In this document: positions 46,325 to 57,049 of the stretch, piece after piece | Layout of the letters: every line of letters starts with the position of its first letter | Position numbering within the stretch: the stretch's first letter is position 1 | Assembly: GCA_024220505.1 (NCBI GenBank) | Contig: JAKZZE010000030.1 | Coordinates: 529,501 to 593,500 of the forward strand | DNA: 64,000 bases | DNA from: Rhizopus arrhizus | Lineage: Eukaryota; Mucoromycota; Mucoromycetes; Mucorales; Rhizopodaceae | Direction of reading: 5' to 3' | Notes under the pieces: model-generated | Told to the model about the DNA's origin: nothing | What the model saw: only the letters and a program-made list of their open reading frames with translations | The model's database searches: none | Translations under genes and position numbers: made by a program

Positions 46325-47689
46325 TAAAAAGAATACCTTTTTGTTGTAATAATTGTTGTATGACTTTGCTAACAAAACTTGAGCTCCCCAGCTGTTATTG
46401 CATCTATTTAAAGGGATATTTGCTCGTAAGGCAAGTTCTTCAAGCTCTGTGTATGCTGCATTTTTATAAACAGCAGGAATATCCTTTCATGATAGCTTGT
46501 TTTTATCGATATGAGCATCGGCAAGAAGCTTATTGCTTAAGCTCGTACAAACAACTTGCTTGAACCTATTTAGTTGAGAGTGGTATCTTTTGGTTAATAG
46601 TGTTTTCTGATCCAATATTTCATCAGAATCCTCTGGCTTATCTAGAAGATCCATTGTTTCTCTTAAGAACGCGTCTATGCAGGCTGCGTTGCCATGTCGC
46701 CCATCACCCAAGCCTGCTGTGTTAAGGATACATAAGATTATAGTCACTTTATTTTAGTAAAAGGAATCGGATATGATCCTAAATAGTATGCTGACATAAC
46801 TTGGAATCATTTATAACATTCTTCCCAACACAGATCAATAAAATACTTTGATTAGATCTTTATATTAAGCTTTATTCATATTAACTTCACATAGTCAAAT
46901 AAGATGACATGGTTGTAATATAGTTTAGTGATAGTATGAGCATGTTGAATAAGGAATGACGATTACTTACCGGATCATCATTAGTCATGAAAACATTTAT
47001 CCTGACTGAGATATTATTGTTAGCAATGATATTCAATCACGGAACTAAAAGTCTTTATATTCATCCGTACCGTCTCCTTAAATAGTTATATCTGAAACCA
47101 TCCCAATAGCATAATTGACAATACAGGCTAGGAACAGGCTAAACTAATAATTAGAAATAGTAATCATCTATTCTGTCAAGTTGATTATAAATCTGTCCTA
47201 ATTCTTTATCCGTATCATGTCTATAAATACTCTCACTTTTTACATGTAGAATTATTTTTTTATCAGACAATAGTTATCTTAACTTAATAAAGAGATACCA
47301 AGTTCTAACAGTATTTCTTTATCGTTGATTGCTATATTATATTTACCTAAAACTCCCCTTTCCTAAACATGCTGGGAATCTTGGAACATCTCTACGAACG
47401 ATCTCAAAAGCTGGTAGATTAAATTGTGGAGGCACTGGTTGGTAAATAGCTGTTGTAATGTATTTTAAGTAAAAACATCCCAATTAACCCACTTCCTTTT
47501 TTTTTTACCTTGTGAATCAGGATAGCTTGTAGGAGCGTTTCGCTCTATCATCAGCTTCAACTCGGCCATTTGTTGTTGAACCTCATCTTTCCAGGCTTGA
47601 AATTCTCTTCTGATTTCGCTTCTGAAAGCTTCAACTGTTCTTCGATAGTTTCGGATTTCGTAAACAATTTGATCAACGTTGTAAGGCAT
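46283..47689 (-). pseudogene. Unrecognised spliced gene, cut by a solo LTR
   Basis: Start MPYNVDQIVYEIRNYRRTVEAFRSEIRREFQAWKDEVQQQMAELK at 47689 predicts an N-terminal coiled coil. A 59-nt intron fits at 47508-47450 (GTAAAA...CAACAG); splicing gives SQAIYQPVPPQFNLPAFEIVRRDVPRFPA. Removal of the LTR at 46720-47369 continues GLGDGRHGNAACIDAFLRETMDLLDKPEDSDEIL to a TGA at about 46487. Past that stop the frame goes on (KDIPAVYKNAAYTELEELALRANIPLNRCNNSWGAQVLLAKSYNNYY) to about 46283. I recognise no family. The N-terminal three quarters looks like a genuine gene recently broken. Confidence 0.55.
46720..47369 (+). repeat. Solo LTR, family G (650 bp), copy 4
   Basis: TGTTAAGGATACAT ... CCTTTCCTAAACA, flanked by TGCTG (46715-46719, 47370-47374). 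It disrupts the unrecognised spliced gene. Confidence 0.95.
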
Positions 47690-50600
47690 AGCAAAAAGAT
47701 GTAAAATTTAAAAAATATTAGTTTGATGGATTCAAAATAAACAATGATTATATAACTGCCTAGAGTTTATATACTTTTCATTCTCTATGCATTAACGAAT
47801 GTACCGCGGAATGCCGACTAAATGTTACATGGTATTATGCATTATTTTGATACATGTACTTGCCCCTTAATCATTTGTTCAACTAGCCAAGGGATATCCA
47901 CATTTCTACTGATAAAATTGTTTAATGTAAACAATGTGCTTAGCTACTCTTTGATTACATTTGCAGCAAGGCACATGGTAACAAAGAGAAAGATGCTACG
48001 GCTATACTCCAAAAATAAAAGATGTAGACTGTCGTATCCCAACATACTATAAACATGATTCATATTCAATTTATAAGAAATCAGAGTAGTGAATGTTTTA
48101 CAAAGATTTATTACAGTCTTTTCTCTATTATTTAGTCACAACTAATTGCACTCCTTTAACTCAATACAAGTTGTTTTAATATAGCTCCTGATGCAATGAG
48201 ACATAAATGAAAAATAGATCTATTTAAATAATTATAAACAGTCCACTTGCATAACCAGGAATAGGTCTTCCTACTAAAATTTTTTCATGCTAGATCTGCA
48301 GCTATAATTAATTAAAATATTTTGAAAAGGATTTAATTGAAACTTCATGAAAAGGATGTAGATACCAGATACAATAATATTAAATAAAGGTATAATTTTT
48401 AAGTCTCGTTGAATTTTATAGTCTTTTTATTCTTACGAGATAACACATAGACTGATATTAATAAAACCAATAAAAATATGCTTTAACACTTTGTGAGCTT
48501 GCTGTTATCTATATGACTTCTATAAACCCTATTATTAATTTAAGAAAAGTATATCCTGTAGCTATAATCAATTGAAATGTGTTGTGTATGGTATCTTTAA
48601 TCAATTACTGTATTAAGGAAAAGTTACCTTTTTAGTTTGTAGTATGCTTGATAAAAAATATCACCATTCCGTGTAAGATATTCATAAGAAATATCGCTTA
48701 CAGATATTTTATACTATAATAGAAATTTGAAAAGAAAATTCAAAAACCATTTACATGATAATTTTAAAAGAAACATAATACTATGACATGTTCTTCTTAA
48801 AGTTGTAATCATTACATTGTGCATAAGCGGTCAATAGCCAAAGAGAAGAAACTACAGTGTGTAATTTTCTCAAGAGATAAGATTTAATGTTCTAACCTCA
48901 TTTGTTTTATTGTTTTTATACCGACTTTAAACGACATACTATAAACAACTCTAATCATTTCTAAGCTACAAGATGTCTAGGCCAACTTTGTTATTAATCT
49001 TAGATCATAATGTTCATTTACATTGTAATATTTATTATCGGTACTCATGTTAAGAATTTAAGGAGTTGATATTTGTATATATTACTACATCAGACTATAC
49101 ACAGCAGTTTTAGGTGACAAATACTAACAGATTTATTATTGTTTTTTATTTTTTTTAAAAAAAATATAGCGAAATAAAAGAAAAATGATCTTTTTACTTA
49201 ACTCTAGCCTAGATAGCAATTGTCTCTGATATCAGCAATTCTATATTAACCTCTGCTTTTTCTATAAGTACTTGTATTTTAGTATTATATTTTCTATACT
49301 AAAGGCTATCTGCTATTTACATTTATAAATTGTAAGATATCAACCAACGTTTGTTTACGCCCTACATTAATTTCCACGTTTTGTTTTTAGTTATTTTTTT
49401 TAGTTTTTACCTACTATGTTCCAAAAATAGCAATGCACATGTATTAGATATACGGACCATCTCTAATAATCAGTAATACCCCATACAGAACCATTGACTA
49501 ATTAGGTAGATATAGTCAACTAAAGCCAGATAGGCATCCTCAGGAACCATAATCTTCATCTGATTTCTACAATAAATACTTCGTACTCTTATTAATTTCG
49601 ATTTAAACAATAGTACACTGAGAAGTATAGATACCTTTAATTATTATCATCTGCTCTTCATCTATCTCTCTCTCTTTTTTTTTTTTTTTTTTAATTACCA
49701 TCAAAACTCCATCCAAAATATATATCTAACCTTCTCTTATGTATTGCTGTATTCACGTAAATCACTTTTCGACTATAATCCAAATAAATTCTATGCATAT
49801 GTTTCTATGCTTAAAACCTTTTACAAGAAACTATTTTTATACGTTTTGTAGCTGTAATAAAAAAGAATCGTTTTAAGAGTTTTTTAAACAAAGCTTCAGG
49901 TTTTGTATCCGTTAACAAGCTGCACTGCAAAATGATATGTTATTTGACACCTTCCATTATCTCTACAGTGTTACGTTGTTGTTAAAGGAATTTATAACCT
50001 TATATCCAATATGCTAATCAAAATAAGATTTTTTTCATTATGAGTACTGAACTTGTATGCTTTTTTTTTTCCTACCAAATAAAGACTTTTTTCTACTAAA
50101 TATTTCATAAAGCATAGGACTAAACAGAATGTAGCTCATATTCTATAAACATACATTAGATACAATGTATATCAACAAACGATCACTATTTACCTTAAAA
50201 AAAGCTAATTCTTGTTAAATATTTGTAAAAGTATGTTGTTCAAGTTTCTTCTATAAATCATTAGAATCAAAAGTAAACGGGTTTTTCTTTACCATAACTA
50301 TTTACTTTTACACTTTCACGGAGCCATGTATTAATCGACCATGGTATAATTATAATTCAGGATAAAAGAGCAATTTTGATGCAAAAGGGCCAATGACAAG
50401 ATTAAGGTACAAGATAAATAATAATAGTTTAATTGTTATCAAGTGTTTAGAATAGTAAAAATAATTATGAGCCATAAGAATTTCGTAGCAGGATTACATG
50501 AAGAAAGAAAAGAAGTACAATCGGAAATTTCTTGTACTTTTTGAAACATTTGTAAGTTATAACGACGTCATCCCAGAGCATTTGCAAACTCGTTTTTTTT

Positions 50601-51790
50601 TTTTTTTTATTACTATTATTTTTGAAATTCGGTTTATTCTAATTCATGATTACAACAATTATTAGTAGTCAAACAGATTGAATTCCTTTGGCTTCAATTA
50701 AACTGACTATAACAGAGAAAAAGTACAATAACAAAGGTCAACCTACTCAAATCAATATTTTTACCCGATGAGGAAGTAATTTATAAACAAATTACTTTAT
50801 TGTATATGGTCTTAATTCGATAATAGTTTATACAACTCTTTTTTTATATCTATTACGCATATATATTCTTCAGTTTATTTCTCCATATTTAATACAAAAA
50901 AATAAAGATTCACAACTATGACAAATCACTCTCAGTTCAATTAACATAAACAGTTTGTAATGTAACTCGACTGATAAAAGTATAATGAAGCAGTACTACA
51001 ATTGGATACAAAGAAAAGTTACAGCAATCAAAAAATATCTTGATTAAATTTGCTAAAATAAATAGAACTAAAGGCACAGGTGCATTACTGACTCTTTGCC
51101 ATAATGCTTACATGTCTTCTTTTTCACATTTTAAGTTTCCATTAAAAACATATCAGCTAGAGCACAAGATGTGGAAGTGGTTTAAGATACGACAATTGAC
51201 AGAGGCATAAAAAAACGTAAGCTTTGTTCTTTTTTTTTTTATATTTTTGGCAGTAATGGAGTTTTAAGTTGTCTCTTTCTTTGTTGTTGCAAATTATCTA
51301 TTCTAAAAACAACCACAAAATATAGTTCAAGAAAGAAACAAAAAAGAGAATTGCAGAACGTTTTTTTTTAAAAGATAAAAAATTGTACACAATCTACTTT
51401 CTTTGTAATTGCTTAAAAAAACTAATGAAAAGGAATCTTTTTTACGTTCATTACAATCATAATGCAGAAAAATGCAAGTTATGTAATATCGGTTCGTTAC
51501 GTCTTTTGACAGCAAAATTCAGGTTTTATATAGTTTAAAAAGTGATTTTGCCAAGTAGATCCAGCCCATTTCAATATTTACCTGCAAAAAAAAAAAAGTG
51601 GAGCAATAAAAATGAATGGAGCATTTTAAAAAAAAATGCGGAGAACAACTAAAAAAGAAAGCCAAAAATACACCAGAAGCACTGTAAAAAATGCTTCAAG
51701 GAGTATTTGTATCCTTCAACGAGCATTTTTTGCGCCGTAGTGTAAAATACAAAGGTAATTCATCTACAGTCATTATTTAACATGAGTCAC
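47690..51790. other. TE-free, strongly AT-rich tract
   Basis: About 4 kb without any recognisable element, RNA gene or ORF above roughly 80 codons. Many A/T homopolymers (for example near 49678-49692, 50589-50607 and 51230-51240). The first 100-200 bp should hold the promoter of the minus-strand gene starting at 47689. I see no inverted or tandem repeat structure by eye. Confidence 0.6.
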
Positions 51791-51926
51791 CTTGATAGTT
51801 GTTAAGTACTGTAAGGTTCGTTATGTTTTCGGGTTTCGATAGGTTCGATATAAGTTGTTGAGATAAAGTATTAGGTCAATTGAGATCCAATAAGGGTAAG
51901 TAATTTGAATTATAGGCTTGCTTGTA

Positions 51927-53530
51927 CAGTGGCCGTCAAAATTGGTCGCATGTTTTCATATTTTGCCTATACACGTTGCGGACTACTTCATTTCTTAGTT
52001 TATAGCAATTTAGTATACACCATTCGAAAGAGCAAACTCTGGGTAATACTGTGGTAGTACAAATATTGCAGTAGAGCCAGTGTATTGGTAATAACTGGCC
52101 CTCAAAGTCCGACGGCACATGCGACCAATTTTGACGGCGTTTACAAGTGACATAATATAGTCACAAAAATGTGACTTAATTGCGAATTTTTTATATTTTT
52201 TTCTTCTCTTTCTTCTATTATTGTAATATTGTTTACATGTAAGTGTTTTATTGCTACATTGCGACACCCCATTAAGAAATTACACCATTGCAGATTCGAC
52301 ATGCGCGCAATTTCAACTGACAAAGTAAAGAGCATTTTCTCATTGCTAAGATCTAAGAAGTCAAACAGCAACGTAGCAAAACAAGTTGGTGTTAGTCGTA
52401 CTACTGTTCAGAAGTACCGCTCATCTCTGAAGATGAGTGGAAATGTTAATGAAGCTGGTCGTCCATCCCTAATTAGTCAACGCATGGTAAACTACATCCG
52501 GAGATTAGTCACCTTGGGAAGAAAAAATAATGCTGTAGAGATCCAAAAAGCTCTAAAAGAAGAATTTGGAATGTCTGTAAGTGACAGTACCGTACGCCGC
52601 GTCCTCAAAAAAGCTGGCTTTATAGCATTTGTCAAGCCTAAAAAACCATTGCTGCGAATGCAAAACATCATAAAAAGCCTTCAATGGGCTAAATCGCACC
52701 AACATTGGATTGTGGACGACTGGAAACGGGTCATATTCTCAGATGAGACCAAAATAAATCGTTTTGCATCCGACGGAAAGGCTTATACATGGAAACTACC
52801 CAATGAGGAATTGAACTCGCGACATGTACAGCAAACCGTCAAGCATGGGGGTGGCAAAATTATGGTCTGGAGCTGCATTACATGGGAAGGTGTTGGGTGG
52901 ATAGTTGATGTAGGTCATCATATGAATAGCGAGGCCTATCTTGAGGTCTTAAAAGATGATTTACAGAAGACAATGGAAAGTTATGGCTTGGATTCTTCCA
53001 AAATAGTGTTTCAGCAGGATAATGATCCGAAGCATACATCGAAGGTAGTGAAAGAATGGATTGGCCAGCAGCCTTTCGAAGCATTGGAATGGCCTCCTCA
53101 GTCCCCAGACCTAAATCCCATAGAGCATATGTGGGCACATTTAAAGAGAGAGCTATGGGAGCGTATAGGTCAGACTTGGTATGCCATTTCTAAAGAGGAA
53201 TGTCAGAAATACATCGAAAGTATGCCTAAAAGGTGTGCTGCAGTTATTAAAGCAAAAGGTCGTTGGACTAAGTATTGATTTTTTTAAATAAAGTGTGTCA
53301 AAACGTTTACTTATAAACGCCGTCAAAATTGGTCGCATGTGCCGTCGGACTTTGAGGGCCAGTTATTACCAATACACTGGCTCTACTGCAATATTTGTAC
53401 TACCACAGTATTACCCAGAGTTTGCTCTTTCGAATGGTGTATACTAAATTGCTATAAACTAAGAAATGAAGTAGTCCGCAACGTGTATAGGCAAAATATG
53501 AAAACATGCGACCAATTTTGACAGCCATTG
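51927..53530 (+). mobile_element. T7: Tc1-like transposon (DD34E)
   Basis: 1604 bp, TA on both sides (51925-51926, 53531-53532). Ends CAGTGGCCGTCAAAATTGGT. Inner inverted copies lie at about 52116-52139 and 53318-53341. The two ends are about 210 bp each and nearly identical. Confidence 0.93.
52301..53278 (+). CDS. T7 transposase (326 aa), short in-frame gap
   Basis: Tc1-like DDE transposase. I start it at MRAISTDKVKSIFSLLRSKKSNSNVAKQVG because it begins the helix-turn-helix; the frame is open to 52229 with unrelated residues. Catalytic: FSDETKINRF, FQQDNDPKH, SPDLNPIEHMW, spacing 34. After AHLKRE the usual loop of about 13 residues (as in T4, LFRNYDCPPCGIHE) is missing and it goes straight to LWERIGQTW. 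It ends KAKGRWTKY. It is open throughout; whether the loss matters is unknown. Confidence 0.88.
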   Translation: MRAISTDKVKSIFSLLRSKKSNSNVAKQVGVSRTTVQKYRSSLKMSGNVNEAGRPSLISQRMVNYIRRLVTLGRKNNAVEIQKALKEEFGMSVSDSTVRRVLKKAGFIAFVKPKKPLLRMQNIIKSLQWAKSHQHWIVDDWKRVIFSDETKINRFASDGKAYTWKLPNEELNSRHVQQTVKHGGGKIMVWSCITWEGVGWIVDVGHHMNSEAYLEVLKDDLQKTMESYGLDSSKIVFQQDNDPKHTSKVVKEWIGQQPFEALEWPPQSPDLNPIEHMWAHLKRELWERIGQTWYAISKEECQKYIESMPKRCAAVIKAKGRWTKY

Positions 53531-53918
53531 TATATAGTGACCACCAGATCTTGTTAAGTAGATCAAACTTGATTTGTAAAGTCAAAGGTGAAGAAATATA
53601 ATAAAAATATAAAATGGATACAATGAAGATAATTTGCTTCAAGGGAATTCGACTTGTTTGTTATAAAATAAGAAAAATAGACTTTGTCTTTTAAGAGGCT
53701 ATTTATTCAAAGTAAAAATAAGTTTTTGAATAGAAGTGAATTTAAGTGAACTAAAGTGAATTGAAATAAAAGATATAGAGATATTTATATAAAAATGATA
53801 GAGAGAAAAGAAAAGGAAATAAGGTTGATATTTTTACTTGAGTTAATATTTTTACTTGAGTCGATGTTGTGTATTTCAGTTAAATTACTGAAGTCGATTT
53901 CAAAGTCAGTTGTACTGT

Positions 53919-54416
53919 TGTTATTTTTGTAACCTTGTGGGTTTATTGAGTGCTTTATATAGAAGTTTTTCTTGAAATTTCAAAGTAAGGTACTGTAGTG
54001 ACCACCAGATCTTTTATGTAAGATCAAATATAAGTAAATAAAATGTAAAGATAAAAATAAAGGGATCAGGAACTTTTTATGAGACGGTTGCCTGTTTATT
54101 GAATAAAATATATAATAAAATATATGAGTAGAACTGTCTGTCCTTTTTCTTTGACTAAATGGTTGGGATATTTATATGCTGTAATTTTTTTTTTTCTTTT
54201 TGACTTTTTTCGTTTTTTTTGACTTTTTTCATTTTTTTGACCTTTCTCATTTTTTTGACTTTTTCATTTTTAACTTCTTTGTTACACTGTCCAAAATTTT
54301 ATAGATGTCTTCATCATTCTCGTTACAACACAATCCAAATCCCAAGTACTAACAAGTTACAGTACAAGAACAAGCACGACAGTAAAACAAGCTTGACAAA
54401 AATATACGACATAACA
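53919..54416 (-). repeat. LTR-c': gypsy-3-like LTR (498 bp)
   Basis: On the minus strand TGTTATGTCG ... AAAAATAACA. It has a minisatellite (54195-54275), a TATA-like GCATATAAATATCC, AATAAACAGG, and the hairpin plus TGGTGGTCACTA at 53998-54024. No duplication is visible (ACTGT / ATGTA). It stands one base from the gypsy-3 3' LTR. It is related to LTR-c at 63360-63795. Confidence 0.7.
54195..54275. repeat. Minisatellite in LTR-c' (unit about 17 bp)
   Basis: About five imperfect copies of GACTTTTTTCATTTTTTT. The position corresponds to U3 upstream of the TATA-like box. Confidence 0.7.
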
Positions 54417-54417
54417 A

Positions 54418-54858
54418 TGTAATTTTGTTTGGGTTTATTGGGTTAAGGTTTAAATAAGCAGAGATTTGAGTTATAATTGATATAAGAGTTGACTTTTTGT
54501 GAATTGGATTTGGCTTGATTCGCTTGATATAGTGACCACCAGATCTTGTAAAGTAGATCAATCTTGTTTTGATTCGTAAAAAGGTTTGTTTAAAGTAAAA
54601 ATAAAATAAAAAGGGATACAATGAAGATAGTTAGCTTCAAGGGACTTGACTTTGTAATTATAATAGAATATCAAAAGAGCTTTTTAAAAGGATAATTGAT
54701 AAATTTATTCAAAGAAAAACAAAGTAAATAAAGTTGTAGATTTTGTAAGTAAAAGTTTTAAAGTGCAAAGATCGAAGTGAAGTTTTTATATCCTGAGGAA
54801 TAAATCCTCAGTATTTATACTGTTTGGTGAGTTATTGTTTGGTCAGATTTGATTGGCA
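54418..54858 (-). repeat. gypsy-3 3' LTR (441 bp)
   Basis: On the minus strand TGCCAATCAAATC ... CAAAATTACA. It contains GGATATAAAAAC (TATA-like), the poly(A)-like GAATAAATTTATC, and the hairpin plus TGGTGGTCACTA at 54532-54558. The end of ORF3 overlaps its first 16 bases. Confidence 0.85.
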
Positions 54859-55733
54859 ATATTAACTTTTGGATCGTTTGAAAAGATCGTACCAAAAGAT
54901 CGTTCCTTTTGTTCGTTCAAAAAGTTGGTTCTTGTGTTACAGATCCCGCCACCACGGGAAAGTGCGACCTCGGACTTTGACATATGATTAACCCAAGTGT
55001 CTTCTTTTTTCATTTTGTTTAAAATTGTACGACTAATTTGATTATTTGGCATTAGTGCCTTCAATTGAGTGTACTTGGCAGTGAGGTAACCTTGAGTACT
55101 TTTTCTATTGTTCTTTGGTTGGGCGAATCTCATATGACTCCAGGTGTTGACTTCTTTAACAAATTTCTTCAGCATATCTTTTCTTTTCTTGGCGAGGCGG
55201 TCTTCTTCTTTAATTAAAGCTTGATAAGCAGCATAGTAGTTCAGAATATTTTCTTGAGAATCTATTATAACAAACTCTCGTACCACAGCATCCCATGTTT
55301 CTGTTTGTTGTAAATCTTGAAACAAGTCAAAATTTTCAGGTTGAAGCAGCATAGGCTCCAATGGTGCTGGAAGTACATCGGTGATAGGGGTATCTAACAA
55401 AGTTTGATTCTCTTGAATATCCATAAGCATGATTTTTTTTGTTATATGTAAAACATATTCAATTCCCTCTACATCGCTTCTTTCATCGACTTCATACATC
55501 ACATTATCCTGGCCACCTTGTTCTATTTCCCATTGCTCTAGCCATTCATTAAGGGCATTTATTAAAACATTGCGACCCTCTTGTTTGTAAACGTGCTTGA
55601 AGTGGTTGTTCAACATCCATCGAAAGAATTGCGACTCATGAAGGTCTTCATTCCCTCCAATTTTGGCTAAGTTTTCTTCAATGTCTTTAGGGGTTACTTT
55701 AAGAGCTTCAGTAGTAATAGCCATAGGATTCAT
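54843..55733 (-). CDS. gypsy-3 ORF3, unrecognised protein (296 aa)
   Basis: It lies between integrase and the 3' LTR, where some retroelements keep accessory or env genes. It starts MNPMAITTEALKVTPKDIEENLAKIGGNEDLHE. No signal peptide, membrane segment or enzyme motif is visible. The N-terminal half is acidic and the C-terminal half (about 180-260) is basic, with a helical stretch EEDRLAKKRKDMLKKFVKEVNTW. It ends SRGGGICNTRTNFLNEQKERSFG...; a similar SRGPGICENDRFL is found in another element at 63790-63978. The intact frame in a decayed element suggests selection. Function unknown. Confidence 0.75.
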   Translation of the reverse strand: MNPMAITTEALKVTPKDIEENLAKIGGNEDLHESQFFRWMLNNHFKHVYKQEGRNVLINALNEWLEQWEIEQGGQDNVMYEVDERSDVEGIEYVLHITKKIMLMDIQENQTLLDTPITDVLPAPLEPMLLQPENFDLFQDLQQTETWDAVVREFVIIDSQENILNYYAAYQALIKEEDRLAKKRKDMLKKFVKEVNTWSHMRFAQPKNNRKSTQGYLTAKYTQLKALMPNNQISRTILNKMKKEDTWVNHMSKSEVALSRGGGICNTRTNFLNEQKERSFGTIFSNDPKVNIANQI

Positions 55734-57049
55734 TTTGTATTTGCTTTGATATAGCTAATAAAGGTGGTAAAGTAGCAAAGGTATTTATATAAAGTTTTTT
55801 TTTTTGTGTATTTGTGTATATGTTTATTTGAATCACTGAAGAAGGCTCTCGGATTCTTTATCTAAGGTTTGTGAAATATTTCTTGGATTGGTGGCACTCC
55901 ATTGTACTTTAGGTAAGGCGTAAATCTTCAGACGGTTTCCATGAACTCTTCTAATTTTAGAGTCTTGTACATTCATACTTTTAATATGGTACGTTCCTTT
56001 TCCGAGGATGCTTTGTATGATATAAGGTCCATCCCATTTGTCTTGTAACTTTCCAGACCAAGAGGTAGTTAAGAAATCCTTGTATAACAACACAATTTCC
56101 CCCAGTTTGAAGGGTGGTTTCAGTTCTTTCTTGTCTTCAAGTATTTTGTTGTCTATAGCCTTTTTCTGAGCTATTTGAGTCTTTTTGATTGCCTGTGAAG
56201 CTTGCTCTCGTACTTTCTTCAAATTAAGGATTTGATGAACAGTTCTATGCATTAATAAGGATTCATACTTTGGAGAATTTCTTTCATACACATGATGATC
56301 TAAGTCGAAAGGTGTCTTTGGCTCGTAGCCATAAACTAGGAAGAATGGACTATGATTGGTTGTTGCTTGTTTCATAGATCTATAGGCGAACAGAGCTGCT
56401 GGTAGATATTCATCCCAATCTAGTTTTTCTTCATTCGATCTTCTTTGTAGTATTTGACCCAGGGTACGATTAAATCTTTCGATGAGACCATTACTCTGCG
56501 GATTATAAGGTGTGGTTGTTTTGTGTATTATTGAATAGTTGAAGCATACTTTCTTGATTAAGTCACTAACAAATGGTTTTCCATTATCAGATATAATGAT
56601 TGTTGGACAACCATGTCTGCAAATAATTTCCTCATATAAGAACAAAGCTATTTCTGAGGCTGATTGAAATCGTATGGGTCTTGCTTCAACGTATTTGGTT
56701 AGATAATCAATTCCGGCAATAATATATCGATGACCAGCTCTAGACGTTTGTATACGTTTGACATCTAAGGCAATTCGATCAAAGGGTTTGCTAGAAACAG
56801 CGATAGGATATAATTCTTCATTTAATGATTTACTTCCATGTCGTTGGCATCTGTGGCACTTTTTCACGTATTCTAAGATATCTGCTGACATTGAGTCCCA
56901 GTAATAACGTGATGCTATCTTGTGTAAAGTATTGTTATAGGCTAAGTGGCCTCCAAGTGGATGTTGATGATATGAATATAGCATGTCTTCTGCTTCTTGC
57001 TTGTTGAGAACTTTACGAATTATTCCATTTGAGGTATTATATCGATATA

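Larger units (their letters stand above)
51791..53918 (-). repeat. LTR-d: gypsy-3-like LTR remnant, split by T7
   Basis: 53531-53918 and about 51830-51926 on the minus strand resemble the gypsy-3 LTRs: a TATA-like TATATAAATATC, GAATAAATAGCC, the segment CCCTTGAAGC, then the shared hairpin GATCT...AGATC and TGGTGGTCACTA near 53537-53555. T7 inserted at the TA just after that motif. Outer ends are not clear. Confidence 0.55.

Noticed and set aside
1..48036. 13-bp match between the window start and 48024-48036 (reverse complement)
   Set aside because: Matches of this length are expected by chance in 64 kb, and flanks show no similarity.
54349..54621. 90-residue ORF in the gypsy-3 LTR, repeated at 62467
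   Set aside because: It lies wholly within the LTR and repeats because the LTR does; no protein features.
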